A stretch of DNA of 64,000 nt. It comes from Eledone cirrhosa (Eukaryota > Mollusca > Cephalopoda > Octopoda > Eledonidae). The first letter of the stretch is position 1, and each line of letters opens with the position of its first letter. The notes below the pieces were generated by a model that saw only the letters and a list, made by a program, of their open reading frames with translations, was not told the origin of the DNA and ran no database searches. Location of the stretch: positions 37,295,047 through 37,359,046 of the forward strand of contig OZ024748.1 in assembly GCA_964016885.1 (NCBI GenBank). The letters are read 5' to 3'. A program made the position numbers and the translations under genes. This document shows positions 13,901-27,899 of the stretch, piece by piece.

Positions 13901-16900
13901 CTCTAGATCTAGTATGACAATGTCAGAGTTAACTACCTCTAGATCTAGTATGACAATGTCAGTGTCAGTGTTAACTACCTCTAGATCTAGTATGACAATG
14001 TCAGTGTCAGTGTTAACAACCTCTAGATCTAGTATGACAATGTTAGTGTCAGTGTTAACTACCACTATGTCTAGTATGACAATGTCAGTGTCAGTGTTAA
14101 CTACCTCTAGATATAGTATGACAATGTCAGTGTCAGTGTTAACTACCTCTCGATCTAGTATGACAATGTCAGTGTCAGTGTTAACTACCACAAGATCTAG
14201 TGTGACAATGTTAGTGTCAGTGTTAACTACCTCTAGATATAGTATGACAATGTCAGTGTCAGTGTTTACTACCTCTAGATCTAGTATGACAATGTTAGTG
14301 TCAGTGTTAACTACCTCTAGATCTAGTGTGACAATGTTAGTGTCAGTGTTAACTACCTCTAGATATAGTATGACAATGTCAGTGTCAGTGTTAACTACCT
14401 CTAGATCTAGTATGACAATGTCAGTGTCAGTGTTAACTACCTCTAGATCTAGTATGACAATGTCAGTGTCAGTGTTAACTACCACTAGATCTAGTATGAC
14501 AATGTCAGTGTCAGTGTTAACTACCACAAGATCTAGTGTGACAATGTTAGTGTCAGTGTTAACTACCTCTAGATCTAGTATGACAATGTCAGAGTTAACT
14601 ACCTCTAGATCTAGTATGACAATGTCAGTGTCAGTGTTAACTACCTCTAGATCTAGTATGACAATGTCAGTGTCAGTGTTAACAACCTCTAGATCTAGTA
14701 TGACAATGTTAGTGTCAGTGTTAACTACCACTATGTCTAGTATGACAATGTCAGTGTCAGTGTTAACTACCTCTAGATATAGTATGACAATGTCAGTGTC
14801 AGTGTTAACTACCTCTAGATCTAGTATGACAATGTCAGTGTCAGTGTTAACTACCACAAGATCTAGTGTGACAATGTTAGTGTCAGTGTTAACTACCTCT
14901 AGATATAGTATGACAATGTCAGTGTCAGTGTTTACTACCTCTAGATCTAGTATGACAATGTTGGTGTCAGTGTTAACTACCTCTAGATCTAGTGTGACAA
15001 TGTTAGTGTCAGTGTTAACTACCTCTAGATATAGTATGACAATGTCAGTGTCAGTGTTAACTACCACAAGATCTAGTGTGACAATGTTAGTGTCAGTGTT
15101 AACTACCTGTAGATATAGTATGACAATGTCAGTGTCAGTGTTTACTACCTCTAGATCTAGTATGACAATGTCAGTGTCAGTGTTAACTACCTCTAGATCT
15201 AGTATGACAATGTTAGTGTCAGTGTTAACTACCTCTAGATCTAGTATGACAATGTTAGTGTCAGTGTTAACTATCTCTAGATCTAGTGTGACAATGTTAG
15301 TGTCAGTGTTAACTACCTCTAGATCTAGTATGACAATGTCAGTGTCAGTGTTAACTACCTCTAGATCTAGTATGACAATGTCAGTGTCAGGGTTAACTAC
15401 CTCTAGATCTAGTATGACAATGTTAGTGTCAGTGTTAACTACCACTAGATCTAGTGTGACAATGTTAGTGTCAGTGTTAACTACCACTAGATCTAGTATG
15501 ACAATGTCAGTGTCACTGTTAACTACCTCTAGATCTAGTGTGACAATGTTAGTGTCAGTGTTAACTACCACTAGATCTAGTGTGACAATGTTAGTGTCAG
15601 TGTTAACTACCACTAGATCTAGTATGACAATGTCAGTGTCAGTGTTAACTACCTCTAGATCTAGTATGACAATGTTAGTGTCAGTGTTAACTACCTCTAG
15701 ATATAGTATGACAATATCAGTGTCAGTGTTAACTACCACAAGATCTAGTGTGACAATGTTAGTGTCAGTGTTAACTACCTGTAGATATAGTATGACAATA
15801 TCAGTGTCAGTGTTTACTACCTCTAGATCTAGTATGACAATGTTAGTGTCAGTGTTAACTACCTCTAGATCTAGTGTGACAATGTTAGTGTCAGTGTTAA
15901 CTACCTCTAGATCTAGTATGACAATGTCAGTGTCAGTGTTAACTACCTCTAGATCTAGTATGACAATGTCAGTGTCAGGGTTAACTACCTCTAGATCTAG
16001 TATGACAATGTCAGTGTCAGTGTTAACTACCTCTAGATCTAGTATGACAATGTCAGTGTCAGTGTTAACTACCTCTAGATCTAGTATGACAATGTCAGTG
16101 TCAGGGTTAACTACCTCTAGATCTAGTATGACAATGTTAGTGTCAGTGTTAACTACCACTAGATCTAGTGTGACAATGTAAGTGTCAGTGTTAACTACCA
16201 CTAGATCTAGTATGACAATGTCAGTGTCACTGTTAACTACCACTAGATCTAGTGTGACAATGTTAGTGTCAGTGTTAACTACCACTAGATCTAGTATGAC
16301 AATGTCAGTGTCAGTGTTAACTACCTCTAGATCTAGTATGACAATGTTAGTGTCAGTGTTAACTACCTCTAGATCTAGTGTGACAATGTCAGTGTCACTG
16401 TTAACTACCTCTAGATCTAGTATGACAATGTTAGTGTCAGTGTTAACTATCTCTAGATCTAGTGTGACAATGTTAGTGTCAGTGTTAACTACCTCTAGAT
16501 ATAGTATGACAATGTCAGTGTCAGTGTTAACTACCTCTCGATCTAGTATGACAATATCAGTGTCAGTGTTAACTACCACAAGATCTAGTGTGACAATGTT
16601 AGTGTCAGTGTTAACTACCTCTAGATATAGTATGACAATGTCAGTGTCAGTGTTTACTACCTCTAGATCTAGTATGACAATGTTAGTGTCAGTGTTAACT
16701 ACCTCTAGATCTAGTGTGACAATGTTAGTGTCAGTGTTAACTACCTCTAGATATAGTATGACAATGTCAGTGTCAGTGTTAACTACCTCTAGATCTAGTA
16801 TGACAATGTCAGTGTCAGTGTTAACTACCTCTAGATCTAGTATGACAATGTCAGTGTCAGTGTTAACTACCACTAGATCTAGTATGACAATGTCAGTGTC

Positions 16901-17850
16901 AGTGTTAACTACCACAAGATCTAGTGTGACAATGTTAGTGTCAGTGTTAACTACCTCTAGATCTAGTATGACAATGTCAGAGTTAACTACCTCTAGATCT
17001 AGTATGACAATGTCAGTGTCAGTGTTAACTACCTCTAGATCTAGTATGACAATGTCAGTGTCAGTGTTAACAACCTCTAGATCTAGTATGACAATGTTAG
17101 TGTCAGTGTTAACTACCACTATGTCTAGTATGACAATGTCAGTGTCAGTGTTAACTACCTCTAGATATAGTATGACAATGTCAGTGTCAGTGTTAACTAC
17201 CTCTAGATCTAGTATGACAATGTCAGTGTCAGTGTTAACTACCACAAGATCTAGTGTGACAATGTTAGTGTCAGTGTTAACTACCTCTAGATATAGTATG
17301 ACAATGTCAGTGTCAGTGTTTACTACCTCTAGATCTAGTATGACAATGTTAGTGTCAGTGTTAACTACCTCTATATCTAGTGTGACAATGTTAGTGTCAG
17401 TGTTAACTACCTCTAGATATAGTATGACAATGTCAGTGTCAGTGTTAACTACCACAAGATCTAGTGTGACAATGTTAGTGTCAGTGTTAACTACCTGTAG
17501 ATATAGTATGACAATGTCAGTGTCAGTGTTTACTACCTCTAGATCTAGTATGACAATGTCAGTGTCAGTGTTAACTACCTCTAGATCTAGTATGACAATG
17601 TTAGTGTCAGTGTTAACTACCTCTAGATCTAGTATGACAATGTTAGTGTCAGTGTTAACTATCTCTAGATCTAGTGTGACAATGTTAGTGTCAGTGTTAA
17701 CTACCTCTAGATCTAGTATGACAATGTCAGTGTCAGTGTTAACTACCTCTAGATCTAGTATGACAATGTCAGTGTCAGGGTTAACTACCTCTAGATCTAG
17801 TATGACAATGTTAGTGTCAGTGTTAACTACCACTAGATCTAGTGTGACAA
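11000..17850. repeat. 3,054-bp higher-order repeat, two copies
   Basis: The rare h6 variant CTATGTCT (TTTMSS) occurs at 11,680, 14,068, 14,734 and 17,122, spaced 2,388, 666 and 2,388 bp; 2,388 + 666 = 3,054. Other pairs at 3,054 are the ATATCA unit (12,661/15,715) and the TTA unit at 13,126, which became the TAA stop at 16,180. The left copy is about 11.0-14.1 kb and the right copy about 14.1-17.1 kb, extending a little beyond. Confidence 0.85.
13441..14772. repeat. Tandem duplication of a 666-bp block (16 monomers)
   Basis: Bases 13,441-14,106 and 14,107-14,772 are collinear, both starting with an AGATATAG unit followed by the CTCTCGATCT unit and both containing one 36-bp GAGTTA unit and the CTATGTCT marker. 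666 bp equals fifteen 42-bp units plus one 36-bp unit. Similarity at the same shift continues to about 15.06 kb as a partial third copy. Single versions of the block lie at about 11.0-11.7 kb, 16.5-17.1 kb and near 22.2 kb. Confidence 0.85.
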
Positions 17851-20800
17851 TGTTAGTGTCAGTGTTAACTACCTCTAGATCTAGTATGACAATGTTAGTG
17901 TCAGTGTTAACTACCTCTAGATATAGTATGACAATATCAGTGTCAGTGTTAACTACCACAAGATCTTGTGTGACAATGTTAGTGTCAGTGTTAACTACCT
18001 GTAGATATAGTATGACAATATCAGTGTCAGTGTTTACTACCTCTAGATCTAGTATGACAATGTTAGTGTCAGTGTTAACTACCTCTAGATCTAGTGTGAC
18101 AATGTTAGTGTCAGTGTTAACTACCTCTAGATCTAGTATGACAATGTCAGTGTCAGTGTTAACTACCTCTAGATCTAGTATGACAATGTTAGTGTCAGTG
18201 TTAACTAACACTAGATCTAGTATGACAATGTCAGTGTCAGTGTTAACTACCTCTAGATCTAGTATGACAATGTTATTGTCAGTGTTAACTACCTCTAGAT
18301 CTAGTATGACAATGTTAGTGTCAGTGTTAACTACCTCTAGATCTAGTATGACAATGTTAGTGTCAGTGTTAACTACCTCTAGATCTAGTGTGACAATGTT
18401 AGTGTCAGTGTTAACTACCTCTAGATCTAGTATGACAATGTCAGTGTCAGTGTTAACTACCTCTAGATCTAGTATGACAATGTCAGTGTCAGGGTTAACT
18501 ACCTCTAGATCTAGTATGACAATGTTAGTGTCAGTGTTAACTACCACTAGATCTAGTGTGACAATGTTAGTGTCAGTGTTAACTACCACTAGATCTAGTA
18601 TGACAATGTCAGTGTCACTGTTAACTACCACTAGATCTAGTGTGACAATGTTAGTGTCAGTGTTAACTACCACTAGATCTAGTGTGACAATGTTAGTGTC
18701 AGTGTTAACTACCACTAGATCTAGTATGACAATGTCAGTGTCAGTGTTAACTACCTCTAGATCTAGTATGACAATGTCAGTGTCAGGGTTAACTACCTCT
18801 AGATCTAGTATGACAATGTTAGTGTCAGTGTTAACTACCTCTAGATCTAGTGTGACAATGTCAGTGTCAGTGTTAACTACCTCTAGATCTAGTATGACAA
18901 TGTTAGTGTCAGTGTTAACTATCTCTAGATCTAGTGTGACAATGTTAGTGTCAGTGTTAACTACCTCTAGATATAGTGTGACAATGTCAGTGTCAGTGTT
19001 TACTACCTCTAGATCTAGTATGACAATGTTAGTGTCAGTGTTAACTACCTCTAGATCTAGTGTGACAATGTTAGTGTCAGTGTTAACTACCTCTAGATAT
19101 AGTATGACAATGTCAGTGTCAGTGTTAACTACCTCTAGATCTAGTATGACAATGTCAGTGTCAGTGTTAACTACCTCTAGATCTAGTATGACAATGTCAG
19201 TGTCAGTGTTAACTACCACTAGATCTAGTATGACAATGTCAGTGTCAGTGTTAACTACCACTAGATCTAGTATGACAATGTCAGAGTTAACTACCTCTAG
19301 ATCTAGTATGACAATGTCAGTGTCAGTGTTAACTACCTCTAGATCTAGTGTGACAATGTTAGTGTCAGTGTTAACTACCACTAGATCTAGTGTGACAATG
19401 TTAGTGTCAGTATTAACTACCACTAGATCTAGTATGACAATGTCAGTGTCAGTGTTAACTACCTCTAGATCTAGTATGACAATGTTAGTGTCAGTGTTAA
19501 CTACCTCTAGATATAGTATGACAATATCAGTGTCAGTGTTAACTACCACAAGATCTTGTGTGACAATGTTAGTGTCAGTGTTAACTACCTGTAGATATAG
19601 TATGACAATATCAGTGTCAGTGTTTACTACCTCTAGATCTAGTATGACAATGTTAGTGTCAGTGTTAACTACCTCTAGATCTAGTGTGACAATGTTAGTG
19701 TCAGTGTTAACTACCTCTAGATCTAGTATGACAATGTCAGTGTCACTGTTAACTACCTCTAGATCTAGTATGACAATGTTAGTGTCAGTGTTAACTAACA
19801 CTAGATCTAGTATGACAATGTCAGTGTCAGTGTTAACTACCTCTAGATCTAGTATGACAATGTTATTGTCAGTGTTAACTACCTCTAGATCTAGTATGAC
19901 AATGTTAGTGTCAGTGTTAACTACCTCTAGATCTAGTGTGACAATGTTAGTGTCAGTGTTAACTACCTCTAGATCTAGTATGACAATGTCAGTGTCAGTG
20001 TTAACTACCTCTAGATCTTGTATGACAATGTCAGTGTCAGGGTTAACTACCTCTAGATCTAGTATGACAATGTTAGTGTCAGTGTTAACTACCAGAAGAT
20101 CTAGTGTGACAATGTTAGTGTCAGTGTTAACTACCTCTAGATATAGTATGACAATGTCAGTGTCAGTGTTTACTACCTCTAGATCTAGTATGACAATGTT
20201 AGTGTTAGTGTTAACTACCTCTAGATCTAGTGTGACAATGTTAGTGTCAGTGTTAACTACCTCTAGATATAGTATGCCAATGTCAGTGTCAGTGTTAACT
20301 ACCTCTAGATCTAGTATGACAATGTCAGTGTCAGTGTTAACTACCTCTAGATCTAGTATGACAATGTCAGTGTCAGTGTTAACTACCACTAGATCTAGTA
20401 TGACAATGTCAGTGTCAGTGTTAACTACCACAAGATCTAGTGTGACAATGTTAGTGTCAGTGTTAACTAACACTAGATATAGTATGACAATGTCAGTGTC
20501 AGTGTTAACTACCTCTAGATCTAGTGTGACAATGTTAGTGTCAGTGTTAACTACCTGTAGATATAGTATGACAATATCAGTGTCAGTGTTTACTACCTCT
20601 AGATCTAGTATGACAATGTTAGTGTCAGTGTTAACTACCTCTAGATCTAGTGTGACAATGTTAGTGTCAGTGTTAACTACCTCTAGATCTAGTATGACAA
20701 CGTCAGTGTCAGTGTTAACTACCTCTAGATCTAGTATGACAATGTTAGTGTCAGTGTTAACTAACACTAGATCTAGTATGACAATGTCAGTGTCAGTGTT

Positions 20801-23800
20801 AACTACCTCTAGATCTAGTATGACAATGTTATTGTCAGTGTTAACTACCTCTAGATCTAGTATGACAATGTTAGTGTCAGTGTTAACTACCTCTAGATCT
20901 AGTGTGACAATGTTAGTGTCAGTGTTAACTACCTCTAGATCTAGTATGACAATGTTAGTGTCAGTGTTAACTACCTCTAGATCTAGTATGACAATGTCAG
21001 TGTCAGGGTTAACTACCTCTAGATCTAGTATGACAATGTCAGTGTCAGTGTTAACTACCTCTAGATCTAGTATGACAATGTCAGTGTCAGTGTTAACTAC
21101 CTCTAGATCTAGTATGACAATGTCAGTGTCAGGGTTAACTACCTCTAGATCTAGTATGACAATGTTAGTGTCAGTGTTAACTACCACTAGATCTAGTGTG
21201 ACAATGTTAGTGTCAGTGTTAACTACCACTAGATCTAGTATGACAATGTCAGTGTCACTGTTAACTACCACTAGATCTAGTGTGACAATGTTAGTGTCAG
21301 TGTTAACTACCACTAGATCTAGTGTGACAATGTTAGTGTCAGTGTTAACTACCACTAGATCTAGTATGACAATGTCAGTGTCAGTGTTAACTACCTCTAG
21401 ATCTAGTATGACAATGTTAGTGTCAGTGTTAACTACCTCTAGATCTAGTGTGACAATGTCAGTGTCACTGTTAACTACCTCTAGATCTAGTATGACAATG
21501 TTAGTGTCAGTGTTAACTATCTCTAGATCTAGTGTGACAATGTTAGTGTCAGTGTTAACTACCTCTAGATATAGTATGACAATGTCAGTGTCAGTGTTAA
21601 CTACCTCTCGATCTAGTATGACAATGTCAGTGTCAGTGTTAACTACCACAAGATCTAGTGTGACAATGTTAGTGTCAGTGTTAACTACCTCTAGATATAG
21701 TATGACAATGTCAGTGTCAGTGTTTACTACCTCTAGATCTAGTATGACAATGTTAGTGTCAGTGTTAACTACCTCTAGATCTAGTGTGACAATGTTAGTG
21801 TCAGTGTTAACTACCTCTAGATATAGTATGACAATGTCAGTGTCAGTGTTAACTACCTCTAGATCTAGTATGACAATGTCAGTGTCAGTGTTAACTACCT
21901 CTAGATCTAGTATGACAATGTCAGTGTCAGTGTTAACTACCACTAGATCTAGTATGACAATGTCAGTGTCAGTGTTAACTACCACAAGATCTAGTGTGAC
22001 AATGTTAGTGTCAGTGTTAACTACCTCTAGATCTAGTATGACAATGTCAGAGTTAACTACCTCTAGATCTAGTATGACAATGTCAGTGTCAGTGTTAACT
22101 ACCTCTAGATCTAGTATGACAATGTCAGTGTCAGTGTTAACAACCTCTAGATCTAGTATGACAATGTTAGTGTCAGTGTTAACTACCACTATGTCTAGTA
22201 TGACAATGTCAGTGTCAGTGTTAACTACCTCTAGATATAGTATGACAATGTCAGTGTCAGTGTTAACTACCTCTAGATCTAGTATGACAATGTCAGTGTC
22301 AGTGTTAACTACCACAAGATCTAGTGTGACAATGTTAGTGTCAGTGTTAACTACCTCTAGATATAGTATGACAATGTCAGTGTCAGTGTTTACTACCTCT
22401 AGATCTAGTATGACAATGTTAGTGTCAGTGTTAACTACCTCTAGATCTAGTGTGACAATGTTAGTGTCAGTGTTAACTACCTCTAGATATAGTATGACAA
22501 TGTCAGTGTCAGTGTTAACTACCACAAGATCTAGTGTGACAATGTTAGTGTCAGTGTTAACTACCTGTAGATATAGTATGACAATGTCAGTGTCAGTGTT
22601 TACTACCTCTAGATCTAGTATGACAATGTCAGTGTCAGTGTTAACTACCTCTAGATCTAGTATGACAATGTTAGTGTCAGTGTTAACTACCTCTAGATCT
22701 AGTATGACAATGTTAGTGTCAGTGTTAACTATCTCTAGATCTAGTGTGACAATGTTAGTGTCAGTGTTAACTACCTCTAGATCTAGTATGACAATGTCAG
22801 TGTCAGTGTTAACTACCTCTAGATCTAGTATGACAATGTCAGTGTCAGGGTTAACTACCTCTAGATCTAGTATGACAATGTTAGTGTCAGTGTTAACTAC
22901 CACTAGATCTAGTGTGACAATGTTAGTGTCAGTGTTAACTACCACTAGATCTAGTATGACAATGTCAGTGTCACTGTTAACTACCTCTAGATCTAGTGTG
23001 ACAATGTTAGTGTCAGTGTTAACTACCACTAGATCTAGTGTGACAATGTTAGTGTCAGTGTTAACTACCACTAGATCTAGTATGACAATGTCAGTGTCAG
23101 TGTTAACTACCTCTAGATCTAGTATGACAATGTTAGTGTCAGTGTTAACTACCTCTAGATATAGTATGACAATATTAGTGTCAGTGTTAACTACCACAAG
23201 ATCTTGTGTGACAATGTTAGTGTCAGTGTTAACTACCTGTAGATATAGTATGACAATATCAGTGTCAGTGTTTACTACCTCTAGATCTAGTATGACAATG
23301 TTAGTGTCAGTGTTAACTACCTCTAGATCTAGTGTGACAATGTTAGTGTCAGTGTTAACTACCTCTAGATCTAGTATGACAATGTCAGTGTCAGTGTTAA
23401 CTACCTCTAGATCTAGTATGACAATGTTAGTGTCAGTGTTAACTAACACTAGATCTAGTATGACAATGTCAGTGTCAGTGTTAACTACCTCAAGATCTAG
23501 TATGACAATGTTATTGTCAGTGTTAACTACCTCTAGATCTAGTATGACAATGTTAGTGTCAGTGTTAACTACCTCTAGATCTAGTATGACAATGTTAGTG
23601 TCAGTGTTAACTACCTCTAGATCTAGTGTGACAATGTTAGTGTCAGTGTTAACTACCTCTAGATCTAGTATGACAATGTCAGTGTCAGTGTTAACTACCT
23701 CTAGATCTAGTATGACAATGTCAGTGTCAGGGTTAACTACCTCTAGATCTAGTATGACAATGTTAGTGTCAGTGTTAACTACCACTAGATCTAGTGTGAC

Positions 23801-26500
23801 AATGTTAGTGTCAGTGTTAACTACCACTAGATCTAGTATGACAATGTCAGTGTCACTGTTAACTACCACTAGATCTAGTGTGACAATGTTAGTGTCAGTG
23901 TTAACTACCACTAGATCTAGTGTGACAATGTCAGTGTCAGTGTTAACTACCACTAGATCTAGTATGACAATGTCAGTGTCAGTGTTAACTACCTCTAGAT
24001 CTAGTATGACAATGTCAGTGTCAGGGTTAACTACCTCTAGATCTAGTATGACAATGTTAGTGTCAGTGTTAACTACCTCTAGATCTAGTGTGACAATGTC
24101 AGTGTCAGTGTTAACTACCTCTAGATCTAGTATGACAATGTTAGTGTCAGTGTTAACTATCTCTAGATCTAGTGTGACAATGTTAGTGTCAGTGTTAACT
24201 ACCTCTAGATATAGTATGACAATGTCAGTGTCAGTGTTAACTACCTCTCGATCTAGTATGACAATGTCAGTGTCAGTGTTAACTACCACAAGATCTAGTG
24301 TGACAATGTTAGTGTCAGTGTTAACTACCTCTAGATATAGTATGACAATATCAGTGTCAGTGTTTACTACCTCTAGATCTAGTATGACAATGTTAGTGTC
24401 AGTGTTAACTACCTCTAGATCTAGTGTGACAATGTTAGTGTCAGTGTTAACTACCTCTAGATATAGTGTGACAATGTCAGTGTCAGTGTTTACTACCTCT
24501 AGATCTAGTATGACAATGTTAGTGTCAGTGTTAACTACCTCTAGATCTAGTGTGACAATGTCAGTGTCAGTGTTAACTACCTCTAGATATAGTATGACAA
24601 TGTCAGTGTCAGTGTTAACTACCTCTAGATCTAGTATGACAATGTCAGTGTCAGTGTTAACTACCTCTAGATCTAGTATGACAATGTCAGTGTCAGTGTT
24701 AACTACCACTAGATCTAGTATGACAATGTCAGTGTCAGTGTTAACTACCACTAGATCTAGTATGACAATGTCAGAGTTAACTACCTCTAGATCTAGTATG
24801 ACAATGTCAGTGTCAGTGTTAACTACCTCTAGATCTAGTGTGACAATGTTAGTGTCAGTGTTAACTACCACTAGATCTAGTGTGACAATGTTAGTGTCTG
24901 TGTTAACTACCACTAGATCTAGTATGACAATGTCAGTGTCAGTGTTAACTACCTCTAGATCTAGTATGACAATGTTAGTGTCAGTGTTAACTACCTCTAG
25001 ATATAGTATGACAATATCAGTGTCAGTGTTAACTACCACAAGATCTTGTGTGACAATGTTAGTGTCAGTGTTAACTACCTGTAGATATAGTATGACAATA
25101 TCAGTGTCAGTGTTTACTACCTCTAGATCTAGTATGACAATGTTAGTGTCAGTGTTAACTACCTCTAGATCTAGTGTGACAATGTTAGTGTCAGTGTTAA
25201 CTACCTCTAGATCTAGTATGACAATGTCAGTGTCACTGTTAACTACCTCTAGATCTAGTATGACAATGTTAGTGTCAGTGTTAACTAACACTAGATCTAG
25301 TATGACAATGTCAGTGTCAGTGTTAACTACCTCTAGATCTAGTATGACAATGTTATTGTCAGTGTTAACTACCTCTAGATCTAGTATGACAATGTTAGTG
25401 TCAGTGTTAACTACCTCTAGATCTAGTGTGACAATGTTAGTGTCAGTGTTAACTACCTCTAGATCTAGTATGACAATGTCAGTGTCAGTGTTAACTACCT
25501 CTAGATCTTGTATGACAATGTCAGTGTCAGGGTTAACTACCTCTAGATCTAGTATGACAATGTTAGTGTCAGTGTTAACTACCACAAGATCTAGTGTGAC
25601 AATGTTAGTGTCAGTGTTAACTACCTCTAGATATAGTATGACAATGTCAGTGTCAGTGTTTACTACCTCTAGATCTAGTATGACAATGTTAGTGTTAGTG
25701 TTAACTACCTCTAGATCTAGTGTGACAATGTTAGTGTCAGTGTTAACTACCTCTAGATATAGTATGACAATGTCAGTGTCAGTGTTAACTACCTCTAGAT
25801 CTAGTATGACAATGTCAGTGTCAGTGTTAACTACCTCTAGATCTAGTATGACAATGTCAGTGTCAGTGTTAACTACCACTAGATCTAGTATGACAATGTC
25901 AGTGTCAGTGTTAACTACCACAAGATCTAGTGTGACAATGTTAGTGTCAGTGTTAACTAACACTAGATATAGTATGACAATGTCAGTGTCAGTGTTAACT
26001 ACCTCTAGATCTAGTATGACAATGTTATTGTCAGTGTTAACTACCTCTAGATCTAGTATGACAATGTTAGTGTCAGTGTTAACTACCTCTAGATCTAGTG
26101 TGACAATGTTAGTGTCAGTGTTAACTACCTCTAGATCTAGTATGACAATGTCAGTGTCAGTGTTAACTACCTCTAGATCTAGTATGACAATGTCAGTGTC
26201 AGGGTTAACTACCTCTAGATCTAGTATGACAATGTTAGTGTCAGTGTTAACTACCACTAGATCTAGTGTGACAATGTTAGTGTCAGTGTTAACTACCACT
26301 AGATCTAGTATGACAATGTCAGTGTCACTGTTAACTACCACTAGATCTAGTGTGACAATGTTAGTGTCAGTGTTAACTACCACTAGATCTAGTGTGACAA
26401 TGTTAGTGTCAGTGTTAACTACCACTAGATCTAGTATGACAATGTCAGTGTCAGTGTTAACTACCTCTAGATCTAGTATGACAATGTCAGTGTCAGGGTT
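16000..26500. repeat. Two tandem copies of a 5.0-5.5 kb higher-order repeat
   Basis: About 16.0-20.5 kb is collinear with about 21.0-26.0 kb. The offset climbs from 5,028 (near the stop at 16,180) to 5,070 (CTATGTCT 17,122/22,192), 5,238 (CTTGTGTGAC 17,967/23,205) and 5,490 (RYSV unit 18,978/24,468; CTTGTGTGAC 19,557/25,047; CTTGTATG 20,019/25,509; AACACTAGATAT 20,470/25,960). Each step is a whole number of monomers. The right copy is therefore longer by inserted units. Confidence 0.85.
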
Positions 26501-27899
26501 AACTACCTCTAGATCTAGTATGACAATGTTAGTGTCAGTGTTAACTACCTCTAGATCTAGTGTGACAATGTCAGTGTCAGTGTTAACTAACTCTAGATCT
26601 AGTATGACAATGTTAGTGTCAGTGTTAACTATCTCTAGATCTAGTGTGACAATGTTAGTGTCAGTGTTAACTACCTCTAGATATAGTATGACAATGTCAG
26701 TGTCAGTGTTAACTACCTCTCGATCTAGTATGACAATGTCAGTGTCAGTGTTAACTACCACAAGATCTAGTGTGACAATGTTAGTGTCAGTGTTAACTAC
26801 CTCTAGATATAGTATGACAATATCAGTGTCAGTGTTTACTACCTCTAGATCTAGTATGACAATGTTAGTGTCAGTGTTAACTACCTCTAGATCTAGTGTG
26901 ACAATGTTAGTGTCAGTGTTAACTACCTCTAGATATAGTGTGACAATGTCAGTGTCAGTGTTTACTACCTCTAGATCTAGTATGACAATGTTAGTGTCAG
27001 TGTTAACTACCTCTAGATCTAGTGTGACAATGTTAGTGTCAGTGTTAACTACCTCTAGATATAGTATGACAATGTCAGTGTCAGTGTTAACTACCTCTAG
27101 ATCTAGTATGACAATGTCAGTGTCAGTGTTAACTACCTCTAGATCTAGTATGACAATGTCAGTGTCAGTGTTAACTACCACTAGATCTAGTATGACAATG
27201 TCAGTGTCAGTGTTAACTACCACTAGATCTAGTATGACAATGTCAGAGTTAACTACCTCTAGATCTAGTATGACAATGTCAGTGTCAGTGTTAACTACCT
27301 CTATATCTAGTATGACAATGTCAGTGTCAGTGTTAACTACCACTAGATCTAGTATGACAATGTCAGAGTTAACTACCTCTAGATCTAATATGACAATGTC
27401 AGTGTCAGTGTTAACTACCTCTAGATCTAGTATGACAATGTCAGTGTCAGTGTTAACTACCACTAGATCTAGTATGACAATGTCAGTATCAGTGTTAACT
27501 ACCACAAGATCTAGTGTGACAATGTTAGTGTCAGTGTTAACTACCTCTAGATCTAGTATGACAATGTCAGAGTTAACTACCTCTAGATCTAGTATGACAA
27601 TGTCAGTGTCAGTGTTAACTACCTCTAGATCTAGTATGACAATGTCAGTGTCAGTGTTAACAACCTCTAGATCTACTATGACAATGTCAGTGTCAGTGTT
27701 AACTACCACTAGATCTAGTATGACAATGTCAGAGTTAACTACCTCTAGATCTAATATGACAATGTCAGTGTCAGTGTTAACTACCTCTAGATCTAGTGTG
27801 ACAATGTTAGTGTCAGTGTTAACTACCTCTAGATCTAGTATGACAATGTTAGTGTCAGTGTTAACTACCACTAGGTCTAGTATGACAATGTCAGTGTAA
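16182..27899 (+). other. Repeat-imposed open frame 2 (3,905 codons), probably not a gene
   Basis: The same forward frame continues directly after the stop at 16,179. Its nominal start is a GTG inside a monomer, so the start has no biological support. The translated unit and its variants match frame 1, including SGLTT, LLSVLTT, LTNTRSS and rare RSC forms. It ends at TAA (27,897-27,899), a C-to-A change in a TCA codon. The end lies where the SRSTM marker has just appeared (27,676) and an h4 TTT unit directly follows a GGTCT unit, so it sits near an HOR junction. I see no ribosome-binding context, signal peptide or domain. Confidence 0.6.

Larger units (their letters stand above)
6..16181 (+). 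other. Repeat-imposed open frame 1 (5,391 codons), probably not a gene
   Basis: A continuous frame translating the satellite as the 14-residue unit MTMSVSVLTTSRSS with its variants. It is about 57% Ser/Thr, with one Arg per unit, no acidic residue in the common unit, essentially no Pro, and only occasional Cys. There is no signal peptide, unique N-terminal domain or membrane segment; the chosen ATG is just the first in the window and the frame is probably open further left. It ends at TAA (16,179-16,181), a T-to-A change of a TTA codon. The unit 3,054 bp upstream still has TTA, so the stop is recent. Most recurrent substitutions change the amino acid. The alternative reading is a giant Ser/Thr-rich VNTR exon of mucin-like type, but the window contains no exon boundary, promoter or unique coding sequence. 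Confidence 0.6.
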
